A stretch of 64,000 nucleotides of DNA from Colwellia sp. (GCA_029938115.1 JAPYOP010000017.1:10971-74970), one strand, 5' to 3'; positions 16,445 through 25,874 are shown, numbered from the stretch's first letter. A program made the numbers and translations. The notes: generated by a model not told the origin, from the letters alone.

Positions 16445-17959
16445 TTATAACGTTACACCACCTTTCCAAATAGAAATTTCTTTGAACTGATTTAGTTCAT
16501 TCTTAGTTTTTTGACCAGAAGCAATAGCAAGCAATTGTGAAAAGAATTCTTCAATACATTCTTCCTGTGGCTTGTCAACTAACAATAGTTGTCCAGCATC
16601 GTAATCAATCCAATGTTTTTTGCGAGATGCTAAGGCAGAGTTCGAAGCAATTTTAACTGTTGGAACAGGCACGCCAAGTGGTGTTCCTCTACCGGTTGTG
16701 AATAAAACCATATTCGAACCACAGGCAGCTAAAGCCGTCGAGGATACCGCATCATTCCCGGGACCTTGCAATAAAGTGATTCCGTTAGCAATAGTCGCTT
16801 TCTCACCATATCTGATTACATCTTGTACTATGGCATTTCCGCCTTTTTGTATCGCACCTAGAGATTTTTCTTCTAAGGTTGTCAAACCACCTACTTTATT
16901 TCCAGGGGAGGGATTTTCGTAAATAGGTTGATTGTTTTCGATAAAATAATTTTTAAAGTTTTCAACTAAGGTAACTATTTTATTAAAGACTCCTTCGTTG
17001 GCGGCATTGTTCATTAAAACTTGCTCTGCACCAAACATTTCAGGGGTTTCAGTTAAAACAACTTTTGCGCCATAGCTTGATAATTTTTCCGTAATTCGGC
17101 CTAAAAGTGGATTAGCGGTTAGTCCACTTAAGCCGTCTGAGCCTCCACACTTCATCCCTACAGTTAAGTCGGAAACAGGGCATTCTTCTCTGGAATCTTT
17201 CTCCATATTAGCCAATAATTTCTTAATATGGCGCATGCCTTCTTCTTCTTCATCGTCAACTTCTTGAGCATTGAAATATGAAAAACGCGCTGAGAGCTCT
17301 TGAGGAAGTTGCTTAACAAGTTCGCTAAGTTGGTTGTTTTCGCAACCTAAACCTAACAATAAAACACCACCTGCATTGGGGTTACTGGCAAGACTAGCCA
17401 GTAACGTCTTAGTTTGAGCAAGATCATCGCCAAGTTGTGAACAGCCGAAAGGGTGGGTAACGGCAAGAAAGTCATCTGCTTGGTATGCATATTGTGCTTT
17501 ACATTGAGCAACGAGTGCTTTTGCTGTGTGATTAACACAGCCGACACTATTTATTATCCATAATTCATTACGAATACCAACTAGTCCATTTTCTCGGCGA
17601 TAACCCATAAACGTTGGTATATTACTCGATGTGTTGTCTTCAATATGTACATTGCTCTCAAACTGATACTTACTTTCACCGGTTAATGAGGTTTTCAAAT
17701 TATGGCTATGTACCCAGCTACCACGAACCACATTTTCGGTGCATTGGCCGATAGAATAACCGTACTTAATTATAGCCTCACCTTTATTTAAGTTACCTAG
17801 GGCTATTTTATGTCCTCGATCAACATTTTCAGTTATTGAAATAGACAAGTCATTAATTTTAAGTACAGTACCTTTAACTAGATCTTCAAGTGCAACAGCA
17901 ACGTTATCATCACTATGCACACGTATATATGTTCTGCTGGCAGATTCATTTAAGCTCAT
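16445..17959 (-). CDS. uxaA: Altronate dehydratase (UxaA family)
   Basis: 504 residues, matching full-length UxaA (about 495). Residues 8-90 form the SAF-like N-terminal domain (YIRVHSDDNVAVALEDL). From about 120 the catalytic part begins: FMGYRRENGLVGIRNELWIINSVGCVNHTA. It continues through VTHPFGCSQLGDD, LLLGLGCENNQ, VGMKCGGSDGLSGLTANPLLG and FTTGRGTPLG with the metal-binding Cys residues. It dehydrates D-altronate to 2-keto-3-deoxy-D-gluconate. Galactarate or L-fuconate-type dehydratases of the same superfamily are possible alternatives, but the neighbours favour altronate. Confidence 0.88.
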   Translation of the reverse strand: MSLNESASRTYIRVHSDDNVAVALEDLVKGTVLKINDLSISITENVDRGHKIALGNLNKGEAIIKYGYSIGQCTENVVRGSWVHSHNLKTSLTGESKYQFESNVHIEDNTSSNIPTFMGYRRENGLVGIRNELWIINSVGCVNHTAKALVAQCKAQYAYQADDFLAVTHPFGCSQLGDDLAQTKTLLASLASNPNAGGVLLLGLGCENNQLSELVKQLPQELSARFSYFNAQEVDDEEEEGMRHIKKLLANMEKDSREECPVSDLTVGMKCGGSDGLSGLTANPLLGRITEKLSSYGAKVVLTETPEMFGAEQVLMNNAANEGVFNKIVTLVENFKNYFIENNQPIYENPSPGNKVGGLTTLEEKSLGAIQKGGNAIVQDVIRYGEKATIANGITLLQGPGNDAVSSTALAACGSNMVLFTTGRGTPLGVPVPTVKIASNSALASRKKHWIDYDAGQLLLVDKPQEECIEEFFSQLLAIASGQKTKNELNQFKEISIWKGGVTL

Positions 17960-17976
17960 ATTACTACTTCCACTTA

Positions 17977-18915
17977 TTAGTCTTGATTTTCAGGGTAGCC
18001 TGAGTCCCAAGTACAATCGACTCCCATAAAGATAGACTTCACTTGGGAAGCTAAGTCTAAATTAAGAGGTTGTTCAAGCCATGCAATGTTTTTCAAAATA
18101 TTGTCAGGGTTCGCTGTACCTACTAAAGTTGAGGTAATGTCATCATGAGAGGTTGCAAATTGTAGTGCTAACCCTGTTATATCTATTCCGTAGTTATTAC
18201 AAAGCGCTATAGCTTTTTCAGCCGCTTTTCTAAATTGCTCAGATGCCGGATGCCAATCAGGAGCACCACGCTGTGTTAACATCCCCATGGCGGTAGGTGA
18301 GGCATTGATAATACCTACACCCTTGTCTTTTAACGCGGGAATAATTGATGATAACGCTGTGTCATGAAGTGCATAACGACAGTAAGTTAATATGCAGTCA
18401 ATATCTAACCCGCTGTTAAGAGACTCTTGAAATACATTTATTGGATAACCAGTAACACCAACATAGCGAATTAAACCTTCTTTTTTTAGTTCATGCAAAC
18501 AGGGCAGTGCTTCACTGAAAATTTGTTCAAACGAGGCAAACTCTATGTCATGCAAAAATAAAATATCTAAGTAATCAGTACCAAGTCTTGCTAAACTTTC
18601 ATGAACACTTTGACGAATACGCTTCGCTGAAAAGTCAAAATCGGCAAATTCACTGCCATACCTTCCCGCTTTAGAGGACAAAATATATTTATCTCTAGGG
18701 ATAGATTTTAGTGCTTTACCTAAAACAGTTTCAGCAACAGTTAAACCATAATAGGGTGAAACATCAATTAGATTTATGCCATGATCCACAGCAGTATGAA
18801 CTGTACGGATACCTTCTTTTTCACTGATATTTCTAAAGACACTGCCAAGAGGAGATGCACCATAACTAAGTTGTGATACGTTGAGGTTTGTGTTGCCAAG
18901 TTTTTTATACTGCAT
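17977..18915 (-). CDS. Aldo/keto reductase, L-galactose (L-fucose) dehydrogenase type
   Basis: 312 residues. The pattern is that of plant L-galactose dehydrogenase and bacterial L-fucose dehydrogenase: YGASPLGSVF (residues 20-29), DVSPYYGLTVAETVLGKAL with the catalytic Tyr, SSKAGRYG with the catalytic Lys, LHDIEF and NASPTAMGMLTQRGAPDWHP. The overall match to the plant enzyme as I remember it is unusually close. It oxidises C1 of the aldose with NAD(P)+, giving a lactone for the amidohydrolase encoded next to it. The gene lies between the lactonase gene and uxaA with 10-18-base spacings. L-fucose is likely also accepted. Confidence 0.85.
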   Translation of the reverse strand: MQYKKLGNTNLNVSQLSYGASPLGSVFRNISEKEGIRTVHTAVDHGINLIDVSPYYGLTVAETVLGKALKSIPRDKYILSSKAGRYGSEFADFDFSAKRIRQSVHESLARLGTDYLDILFLHDIEFASFEQIFSEALPCLHELKKEGLIRYVGVTGYPINVFQESLNSGLDIDCILTYCRYALHDTALSSIIPALKDKGVGIINASPTAMGMLTQRGAPDWHPASEQFRKAAEKAIALCNNYGIDITGLALQFATSHDDITSTLVGTANPDNILKNIAWLEQPLNLDLASQVKSIFMGVDCTWDSGYPENQD

Positions 18916-18924
18916 GGTAAATCC

Positions 18925-19758
18925 TTAATTAATTTGATAGAAACGCAGTGCGTTTTCACCAAAGACTTCATTCAACGCAGTTTCGTCTTGTGCTAAAATA
19001 AAATCTTTTACAATTTGTTTTACTGTTGGATATTGACCTGCCAGGAGACAAACAGGCCAATCAGAGCCAAACATTATTCGATCACTGCCAAAGTACTGGT
19101 AAACAGAGCTCATATAGGGTTGTAACTCTTCTACTTTCCAATTATTCCAGTCTGTTTCCGTGATCATGCCTGAAAGTTTGCAATAAACATTTTTGTTTTT
19201 TGCAAGTGTTTGCATATCATGTTGCCACTGTTGAAAGTCTTGCTTTGTTTTAATATTTGGTTTTGCAATATGATCGATAACGACTTTCAGTTCTGGTATT
19301 TGTTCAAGCATTTGTATCGCGGTGGGTAACTGATGAGCGTAGATCAGTAAATCATAGCGATATCCATGTTGAGCTAGTACTTTTAAGCCACTAATAAATG
19401 CAGAGTTCAACATAAAATTGGCATCTGATTCACCTTGAATAACATGTCGAAAAGCGACGAGTTTTTCTTTATTAGCTAAAGTCGCTAGTTGCTGTGATAA
19501 ATCAGCACTTTTTATATCAATCCAACCAACAACACCTTTTATCAAACTAGATTGTGAAGCTAATTGAAGTAACCAGTGCGTTTCTTCAAGGCTTTGGCGG
19601 GCTTGAACTACTATGGTGCCATCTATGTCATTCTCATCACATACTTGAGATAATTCATCAAGAAGAAAGTCTTTTCTAAGTATTGACATGGATTCATCAA
19701 TCCAATCGTACTCCTGTGCGGTATATTTCCAAAGATGGTGGTGCGCATCAATATTCAT
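18925..19758 (-). CDS. Amidohydrolase-family sugar lactonase (L-galactono/L-fucono-lactonase)
   Basis: 277 residues of the COG3618 amidohydrolase group. DAHHHLW (residues 4-10) is the metal/substrate HxH motif. WIDIKSADL, FRHVIQGE, VVIDHIAKPN and RIMFGSDWPVC with the conserved Asp follow. Members of this group hydrolyse L-fucono-, L-galactono- and L-rhamnono-1,5-lactones. With the L-galactose dehydrogenase gene immediately downstream, the product here should be L-galactonate. Confidence 0.87.
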   Translation of the reverse strand: MNIDAHHHLWKYTAQEYDWIDESMSILRKDFLLDELSQVCDENDIDGTIVVQARQSLEETHWLLQLASQSSLIKGVVGWIDIKSADLSQQLATLANKEKLVAFRHVIQGESDANFMLNSAFISGLKVLAQHGYRYDLLIYAHQLPTAIQMLEQIPELKVVIDHIAKPNIKTKQDFQQWQHDMQTLAKNKNVYCKLSGMITETDWNNWKVEELQPYMSSVYQYFGSDRIMFGSDWPVCLLAGQYPTVKQIVKDFILAQDETALNEVFGENALRFYQIN

Positions 19759-19767
19759 GCTTTACTC

Positions 19768-20784
19768 TTATGTGAGTTCTATTACAGCTTTAACTACGCC
19801 AGATTCTGGTTTTACCCATTCTGGGAATATAGTTGTAAACTGATCAAATGTTGTTCTATGTGTCACCATGTTAGCGGATTTTACTTTGCCATTTTGAATA
19901 CAACTAACCACATGTTCAAAGTCTTCTTTAGTTGCATTTCTACTTCCCAGAAGTGTTGTTTCGCGTTTATGGAATTCAGGGTCACTGAAACTAATATCTG
20001 CTTTTACCACACTTACAAATACTAACGTTCCGCCATGAGCAAGCCATCCAAAAGTAGACTCCATTGCTTTTGGGTTTCCTGTGGCATCAATAATGATAGT
20101 GGGAAACTCGCCGTTTGTAAGTTCCTCTAACTTTGATTTCACATCAGTTTTACAGTCGATGATTTCATCAATGTTAAATTCTTTTTGACAGAAATCTAAG
20201 CGTTCTTCATTTACGTCGGCTACAAATACTTTTGCACCTGTTACTTTTGCAAACTGTGCTACGCCTAACCCTATAGGACCAGCACCAAGAACCATTACCG
20301 TATCTGAACTCGATGCTCTTGAACGACGGACAGCATGGGCACCAATTGCCAGACACTCTACAATAGCTAGTTGATCAAAAGGTAAACCCTCGGTAATAAC
20401 AATATGACTAGCAGGAACACATAAATATTCACACATACCGCCATCACGGTGAACACCGATAACCTCAATATTAGTACAGCAATTTGGCTTGCTGTTTCTA
20501 CAAGCTACGCAAACACCACACTCTAAATAAGGGATAACAAAAGCGGACTTGCCAATAGGAAGGTCAACATTTTCACCTAACTCAATTATTTCTCCAGCTA
20601 ACTCATGACCCAATACTCGAGGATAAGAAAAGAATGGTTGATTGCCACCAAAAGCATGAATATCTGTACCACAAATTCCAATAGCGCGTATCTTTAGTAA
20701 GACCTCTCCCTCTTTAGGGTTAGGCTTAACAGCAGACTCCATTACCAACTCACCTGGTTTTTTACAAATTATAGACTTCATCAT
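19768..20784 (-). CDS. lgoD: Zn-dependent L-galactonate 5-dehydrogenase, LgoD-like
   Basis: 338-residue medium-chain dehydrogenase, first gene of the operon. IRAIGICGTDIHAFGGNQ and YPRVLGHELAGE carry catalytic zinc ligands. CGVCVACRNSKPNCC is the structural zinc site, and VLGAGPIGLGVAQFAK is the NAD fold. The segments GGNQPFFSYPRVLGHE and SDPEFHKRETTLLGSRNAT match what I recall of E. coli LgoD (YjjN), which oxidises L-galactonate to D-tagaturonate. Together with altronate dehydratase downstream this fixes the direction of the route. Two ATG codons sit at the start (MMK); either could be used. Confidence 0.87.
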   Translation of the reverse strand: MMKSIICKKPGELVMESAVKPNPKEGEVLLKIRAIGICGTDIHAFGGNQPFFSYPRVLGHELAGEIIELGENVDLPIGKSAFVIPYLECGVCVACRNSKPNCCTNIEVIGVHRDGGMCEYLCVPASHIVITEGLPFDQLAIVECLAIGAHAVRRSRASSSDTVMVLGAGPIGLGVAQFAKVTGAKVFVADVNEERLDFCQKEFNIDEIIDCKTDVKSKLEELTNGEFPTIIIDATGNPKAMESTFGWLAHGGTLVFVSVVKADISFSDPEFHKRETTLLGSRNATKEDFEHVVSCIQNGKVKSANMVTHRTTFDQFTTIFPEWVKPESGVVKAVIELT

Positions 20785-20908
20785 TTTTATACCATTTTAT
20801 ATTTTTACGTTCTTTGAATGCTTATCTAATGTGTAATTTAGATAAAAACGTGTGTGTTTTTTAGTTTTTTGCAAACTATAAAAGCCACCTGTAAATGTTT
20901 ATTAGATA

Positions 20909-20923
20909 TAAAGTACACTTTTT
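20909..20923 (+). promoter_or_regulatory. Candidate operator TAAAGTACACTTTTT (copy 2)
   Basis: Shares its first ten bases with the exact pair at 5963 and 47942. It lies 125 bases upstream of the L-galactose operon start. Confidence 0.35.
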
Positions 20924-21133
20924 ACTTGTGTATGGGAAGTTTTTTTGGTAAAAATTGATTACTTTAAATTAAAAACACTTTTAAAGGTCGTGAGTTTTGC
21001 CAGTTTTTAAATTGTTTTATATTTAGAATATTATTTTTTGACGGTTGTTGATAATAGTTTAAACAGTGACGGTCTGTAGGTTTTCATACTAATAAATCAG
21101 TATTAAATTAATAAAAAACAATTAAAATATGTT

Positions 21134-21150
21134 TATTGTTAACAAAAATC
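21134..21150 (+). promoter_or_regulatory. Partial GntR-type operator ATTGTTAACAA
   Basis: ATTGTTAACAA matches the core of the palindrome found in six stronger places, but the right half-site is altered (AAAATC). It is about 90 bases before the receptor start. Confidence 0.35.
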
Positions 21151-21238
21151 ATTTACAAATGACTGGTCGTGATATAAGTTTATGTCACGCTTAATAGAAA
21201 AATAGTCAAGAATTATAAATAAAGATATTGGGGGAAGA

Positions 21239-24232
21239 ATGAAAATATTTAAGAAAAATCGGATTCATACCATATGTAGCCAGCTCTTGGTTGCAATGTT
21301 TGCGTCAAGTATTGTTTCTGCTTCAGCATTTGCCGCGCAGGCTGATGAAGTAAAAACATCGGATGAAGATCAATCACCTAAAGAAAAATTAGCAAAGAAA
21401 AAAAAGCAAGAAGACGATATTGAAGTTATTGAGATCACGGGTTCTCGTGATGCGTTAGCCGCGGCTATTGCGCGTAAACGTGAGAGTAAAAACATTAGTG
21501 ATTCAATTATAGCTGAAGATATCGGTAAAATGCCGGATGAAAATATTGCTGAAGCAATGCAGCGTATTACCGGTATATCTATTGAACGCTCAATGGGTGA
21601 AGGTTCAACGGTAAACGTTCGTGGTATGAGTGGTGAATTTAATATGGTTAAAGTCAATGGTCAAACACTTACCTCAGGTGGTGATGGCCGTAATATTGAT
21701 TTTAGCTCGATGTCGGCTGATTTGTTGTCTGCCATTGAAGTAGTTAAAACACCCAGTGCTTCTCATGATGAAGGAAGTATAGGTGCCTCAATTAATTTAA
21801 AAACCCGCCGGCCTCTTGATAGTAAAAAAGAGCAAGTTTTCTCTGCAAATATTAAAGAATCTTATAATGAACTTACTGAAGAATTCGATCCCAGCTTAGC
21901 TTTTACTTATATTCGAAATGTAGATAACGTTTTGGGTTTTACCGGCAGTGTGTCATACGAAACACGTCATGTTCGTCAAGACCAATATTTTACTCGAGGC
22001 TGGCGACCATTTGATTTAGATACGTTAACCGATGCTCATTTTTCTGCCGATAGTGCTGAAGAAAGTAAAGCCAACGTAGCAGGTGTTCCTTATGTAGGTA
22101 TGAATGAAGATAACCCAACAGGCACTCGTATAGGTTATTACCCCGATGAATTTGGCCAAAGAGTTGATTTGCAAGAGCGTGAACGTTTTGGTGCTACCAT
22201 GACTTTTCAATATCGTCCTACCGATGATATTGATACTTATGTAGATCTTACATATTCACAACTTGAAAATACCAAAACCATGTACCAAAACTGGAATCGT
22301 TTTAGGTACAACGCTTTTACCGATGATGGTAGTGGCAATCAAGTTGTTGGTGTGGAAAATATAGTTATTGATCCGAATGGTACTATGTTACACGGTGAGT
22401 TTTCTGGACATGGGCCGAAATATGCTCAACAACAAACCACATCTCGTGGTGAACGTCGTGGTGACACTAAAACTCAAAGTTTTGCCATTGGTATTGGCGG
22501 TGAATACCGTATGGAAAACTTAACCATTAGCACAGAATTGGGATATTCTGGCAGTAGAGAGAAAAATGACAATGAAAACCAATACTTATTCACTGCGAAT
22601 AACGTAACCCATGGTTTTAATGTCGGTGATGATAATTTAATTGAAATTTTTGACGCCGGCGATGCTTACGTGCCGCGCTGGGATAATCCACACAATTTAT
22701 CGCAAATTCGTGAAAATGCCCGTGATATCACTGATGATAATTTCTCCGCACAAATTGATTTTGATTACGCCATCGATAGTGAACTCTTCCCTAGCGTCAA
22801 ATTTGGTCTTAAATGGACAGATCGCGTTAAAGGCAAAGAAGATGATAGTACCTACATTAAAATGTGGCTAGAAGATATAGAGCAAACCGATAAAATACGC
22901 TCTTCATTTATGGATTCTGAAAATCCAACACCATTCCCAGTAGACGATTTTATGAATGGTTACGGCTCTAGCAATATGCATCGTGATTGGTCAGTGATTG
23001 ATTTTGATACCGCCGAGCAAAATGCTTTGAATGTATTTGGTGTTGACAGTTTTGATGAACTGCCATTTTCTAAATATCGCGATTACCGTAATTCATTTGC
23101 TTTAGATATAGAAACACGTGCGGCCTACGCCATGATTGATATTGATGCCTTAGATGGCGCTTTAGTTGGTGATTTTGGTGTTCGTTATGTAAAAACCATT
23201 AGAACCTCTAAAGGCTATGCCGGTACGCAATATAATATGCTTGAGTATCGCCCAGGCTTGGATAATTACGCCAAATTGCCAGTTGTTGATTACCGTGATG
23301 TTGAAGTTGTTAAAGAATATGACAATGTATTACCAAGCTTAAACTTACGTTATGCTTTAAACGAAGAGATGTTAGTGCGCTTTGCTACTGCAAAAGTCAT
23401 GGCGCGCCCAAATTTTTGGGAAATTGCCCCTTACTTGAAATCGTCACCTTTGATTGAACCAGCTAAAATGTGGGCAGGTAATCCAGACCTTGATGCATTC
23501 GAAGCCAATCAAGTAGATCTTTCTTATGAGTGGTATTTTGATAAAGGCGCTATGTTCAGTGTTGGCCTTTTCTATAAAGATATTACCTCATTCTATTATA
23601 ATTCGATTACTCCAGGGGTTACCCATGATTCTACAGGTGCGCCACTATGGTTAGATGGCGAAGGTGAGCCCGTAGATTTTATTGCTCATCAGCCTCAAAA
23701 TGGTGAAGCGGGGACAATTTTAGGGCTAGAAACACAATTTCAAACTAACTTTACTTTCTTACCAGGTATTTGGTCAAACTTTGGTACTTTGCTTAACTAC
23801 ACATACTCTGACAGTGAGGCGAGCTACTTAAAATTAGAAGCTGATAACGATTCACCACTGCAAGATATAGATTTACCTTTCTTAAACCAATCAAAACATA
23901 GCGGAAATGCAGCGCTTTATTATGAAGGTAAAGGCTTGAACGTTCGTCTTGCTTATACATATCGAACAGAAAGTATTTATCAGCCATCGGGTAACAACGG
24001 CAATATTTACTGGAACGACTCCTATGGTCAATTAGATTTTTCATCTGGCATCTCTATTGGCAAATACTGGGTAAGTTTCCAAGTGCGTAATATGACGAAT
24101 GAAGTGCAAAAACGTTATGCAACTTCACCATATGATGGTAATAGCTTAGAAGGTGAAGGCCCAACTAACCGTATGCTTTATATGGCTCAAACGGGCAGAA
24201 CCTACAGTTTAGGCATTAATGGCAAATTTTAG
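21239..24232 (+). CDS. TonB-dependent outer-membrane receptor
   Basis: 997 residues. Signal peptide ends ASAFAAQ; a charged Lys/Glu/Asp-rich spacer (residues 33-60) precedes the TonB-box-like DIEVIEITGSRDAL. The plug has DSIIAEDIGKMPDENIAEAMQRITGISIER and VNVRGMSGEFNMVKVNGQ. The barrel ends in YSLGINGKF. A strong GGGGAAG ribosome-binding site is 5 bases from the ATG. The lipoprotein with LRR-like repeats follows 94 bases downstream and an exported GH117 after that. The pair may therefore form an uptake and surface-binding unit for neoagaro- or porphyran oligosaccharides (inference). Confidence 0.92.
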   Translation: MKIFKKNRIHTICSQLLVAMFASSIVSASAFAAQADEVKTSDEDQSPKEKLAKKKKQEDDIEVIEITGSRDALAAAIARKRESKNISDSIIAEDIGKMPDENIAEAMQRITGISIERSMGEGSTVNVRGMSGEFNMVKVNGQTLTSGGDGRNIDFSSMSADLLSAIEVVKTPSASHDEGSIGASINLKTRRPLDSKKEQVFSANIKESYNELTEEFDPSLAFTYIRNVDNVLGFTGSVSYETRHVRQDQYFTRGWRPFDLDTLTDAHFSADSAEESKANVAGVPYVGMNEDNPTGTRIGYYPDEFGQRVDLQERERFGATMTFQYRPTDDIDTYVDLTYSQLENTKTMYQNWNRFRYNAFTDDGSGNQVVGVENIVIDPNGTMLHGEFSGHGPKYAQQQTTSRGERRGDTKTQSFAIGIGGEYRMENLTISTELGYSGSREKNDNENQYLFTANNVTHGFNVGDDNLIEIFDAGDAYVPRWDNPHNLSQIRENARDITDDNFSAQIDFDYAIDSELFPSVKFGLKWTDRVKGKEDDSTYIKMWLEDIEQTDKIRSSFMDSENPTPFPVDDFMNGYGSSNMHRDWSVIDFDTAEQNALNVFGVDSFDELPFSKYRDYRNSFALDIETRAAYAMIDIDALDGALVGDFGVRYVKTIRTSKGYAGTQYNMLEYRPGLDNYAKLPVVDYRDVEVVKEYDNVLPSLNLRYALNEEMLVRFATAKVMARPNFWEIAPYLKSSPLIEPAKMWAGNPDLDAFEANQVDLSYEWYFDKGAMFSVGLFYKDITSFYYNSITPGVTHDSTGAPLWLDGEGEPVDFIAHQPQNGEAGTILGLETQFQTNFTFLPGIWSNFGTLLNYTYSDSEASYLKLEADNDSPLQDIDLPFLNQSKHSGNAALYYEGKGLNVRLAYTYRTESIYQPSGNNGNIYWNDSYGQLDFSSGISIGKYWVSFQVRNMTNEVQKRYATSPYDGNSLEGEGPTNRMLYMAQTGRTYSLGINGKF

Positions 24233-24279
24233 TAATTATAAAATTAATAAATAGAATTTTAACGATTTTAAAGAGAGCA

Positions 24280-24319
24280 GCATTTAATACCTCTTAATAG
24301 GTATTAAATGCTAAGAGGT
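24280..24319 (+). promoter_or_regulatory. Hairpin with alternative pairing to the ribosome-binding site of the LRR lipoprotein gene
   Basis: A perfect 12-bp inverted repeat (GCATTTAATACC / GGTATTAAATGC) with an 8-base loop lies just before the gene. The loop region ACCTCTTA (24289-24296) is exactly complementary to TAAGAGGT (24312-24319), which contains the likely Shine-Dalgarno sequence. No T run follows, so it is not a standard terminator. It could modulate translation or stabilise the processed receptor mRNA. Confidence 0.5.
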
Positions 24320-24326
24320 AATAAAA

Positions 24327-25868
24327 ATGAATTTTAAAAAATTTAGTCTAATTATAAGTACAATTTCAGTACTCACCGGTTGTGGCGATACCATAGAAGA
24401 TATGGAAAGTGCGATTGAACTATATCAAGCTGCTATTCCATTTAGTGATGAAAATCTTAAAACCTGTGTAGACAGTGGAATTATTGAACACAGTGTTACT
24501 ACTTCAAAAGAACTAACTACATTAACCTGCACACAACCGATTGCTGATGTACACGGTTTACATTATTTTTCAGAGTTGTCTACTTTAGATTTAACCAATG
24601 CAGGCATGTCTTGTGCTGCAATTAATGAAATGCAAATTCAAATAATTGAAAGAGCAGGGGTTGATGAAGATGAAAGCATCACTGAAATTATTCAACCTGC
24701 AGGTTGCTTCTATAATCAGTTTGATTTTAATGACCCATTATTTAAAGCCTGTATAGGTGAAGAAATTGCGTTAAATGCTTTTACTGCTCCAGAGCAGTTA
24801 ACTTACCTGTCTTGCTCAGCATCAGCAATTAATGACATTCGAGGAATTGAAAACTTTCCTAACCTGGTACAAATTGACTTAAGTGCTACAGCAGTGCCTT
24901 GTGCTGATTTAAGTGAGCTTGGTGAGTTATTACCTGATGCTGTTATTACTAGTCCTGATACCTGTTCTGTAAGTAATATAGCCTTTAGTGACCCAGTACA
25001 AATTTGTGTCGATGCACAAGTGCCAGCAAGCGGTTTGGTTTTAGACTTTGAAATACTGAGCTGTAATGACCCTTTAGTAATAGACTTAATGGGCCTTGAA
25101 CTACTTACTTCACTGACTAGCTTAGATTTAACTGGCACAAATGTAGATTGTATTGAGCTGTTTTATTTAAGTAAAGTATTAACAGAAACTACTATTACAA
25201 AACCAGAACAATGCATCATTACTGCTGAAACACCGTTAGCTGACTTACCACCGTTTGATGATCCTATTATGGCTGCCTGTATTTATAAAAAAGGCAATGA
25301 AGCGGCAACTTTGGTTGGTGATATTATTACGCTTAATTGTGGTGCTACCACAGGAGTTCCAGATAAAGAGTTAACCAGTTTAGGGGGATTAGAGAGTTTA
25401 ATTTCTATGACTAACCTAATTATTAACGCGACCAAGGTAGACGATTTTCAGCCATTAAAAGCACATCCATCTTTGAAAAACATTAGCTTATTTAACCTTA
25501 AACGATTAGATAATGATGATATGAGTTTTATGCACCAGCATATGACCTATTTAACAGATTTAAATATGGGCGGCGCAACCGGCATGAAAGATTATTCACA
25601 ATTTAATCAAATGACTAATCTTAATTTCTTAGGTGTGGCTAATCAAAATTTAACTGGTGTTGGCGATTTAGGTACCATTATTGAGTTAACTCAACTGAAA
25701 AAGTTAAATATTAAAGCCAACAAATTAACAACAATTGATGGTTTACATAGCTTAACTGAGTTAATTGAGCTTAATGTTACTAAGAATTCTAATTTATCTT
25801 GTGAGCAAATCAATGCCTTTAAAGCGGCGGTTCCTGCTGCTAACGTTATAATGGACCAAGGCTGTTAA
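24327..25868 (+). CDS. LRR-like, cysteine-patterned lipoprotein next to the TonB receptor
   Basis: 513 residues with a lipoprotein signal ending VLTGC (Cys about residue 19). The mature part contains about four diverged blocks of some 95 residues. Each begins with F-(N/S/D)-D-P and a Cys, and has a strand-like LxxLxC and a leucine-rich segment (SLDLTGTNVDC, QIDLSATAVPC, TLDLTNAGMSC). From about residue 345 the pattern becomes a more regular LRR: LTSLGGLESLISMTNLIINATKV, LKKLNIKANKLTTIDGLHSLTELIEL. I do not recognise a named family. Its position directly behind a TonB receptor suggests a surface-exposed glycan or protein-binding accessory, an analogue in role of SusD-type binding lipoproteins. 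This is a hypothesis. Confidence 0.7.
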   Translation: MNFKKFSLIISTISVLTGCGDTIEDMESAIELYQAAIPFSDENLKTCVDSGIIEHSVTTSKELTTLTCTQPIADVHGLHYFSELSTLDLTNAGMSCAAINEMQIQIIERAGVDEDESITEIIQPAGCFYNQFDFNDPLFKACIGEEIALNAFTAPEQLTYLSCSASAINDIRGIENFPNLVQIDLSATAVPCADLSELGELLPDAVITSPDTCSVSNIAFSDPVQICVDAQVPASGLVLDFEILSCNDPLVIDLMGLELLTSLTSLDLTGTNVDCIELFYLSKVLTETTITKPEQCIITAETPLADLPPFDDPIMAACIYKKGNEAATLVGDIITLNCGATTGVPDKELTSLGGLESLISMTNLIINATKVDDFQPLKAHPSLKNISLFNLKRLDNDDMSFMHQHMTYLTDLNMGGATGMKDYSQFNQMTNLNFLGVANQNLTGVGDLGTIIELTQLKKLNIKANKLTTIDGLHSLTELIELNVTKNSNLSCEQINAFKAAVPAANVIMDQGC

Positions 25869-25874
25869 ATAACT

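Larger units (their letters stand above)
20785..21238. promoter_or_regulatory. Divergent control region between the L-galactose operon and the second TonB receptor
   Basis: 454 AT-rich bases without an ORF. It holds one copy of the TAAAGTACAC element facing the operon and a partial TTGTTAACAA site facing the receptor, both listed separately. Confidence 0.55.

Noticed and set aside
12975-20784. Annotation as an L-fucose (fucoidan) pathway
   Set aside because: The fucose oxidative route needs fuconate dehydratase and ketodeoxyfuconate dehydrogenase or aldolase, which are absent. LgoD-like, UxaA, KdgK and KdgA fit L-galactose.
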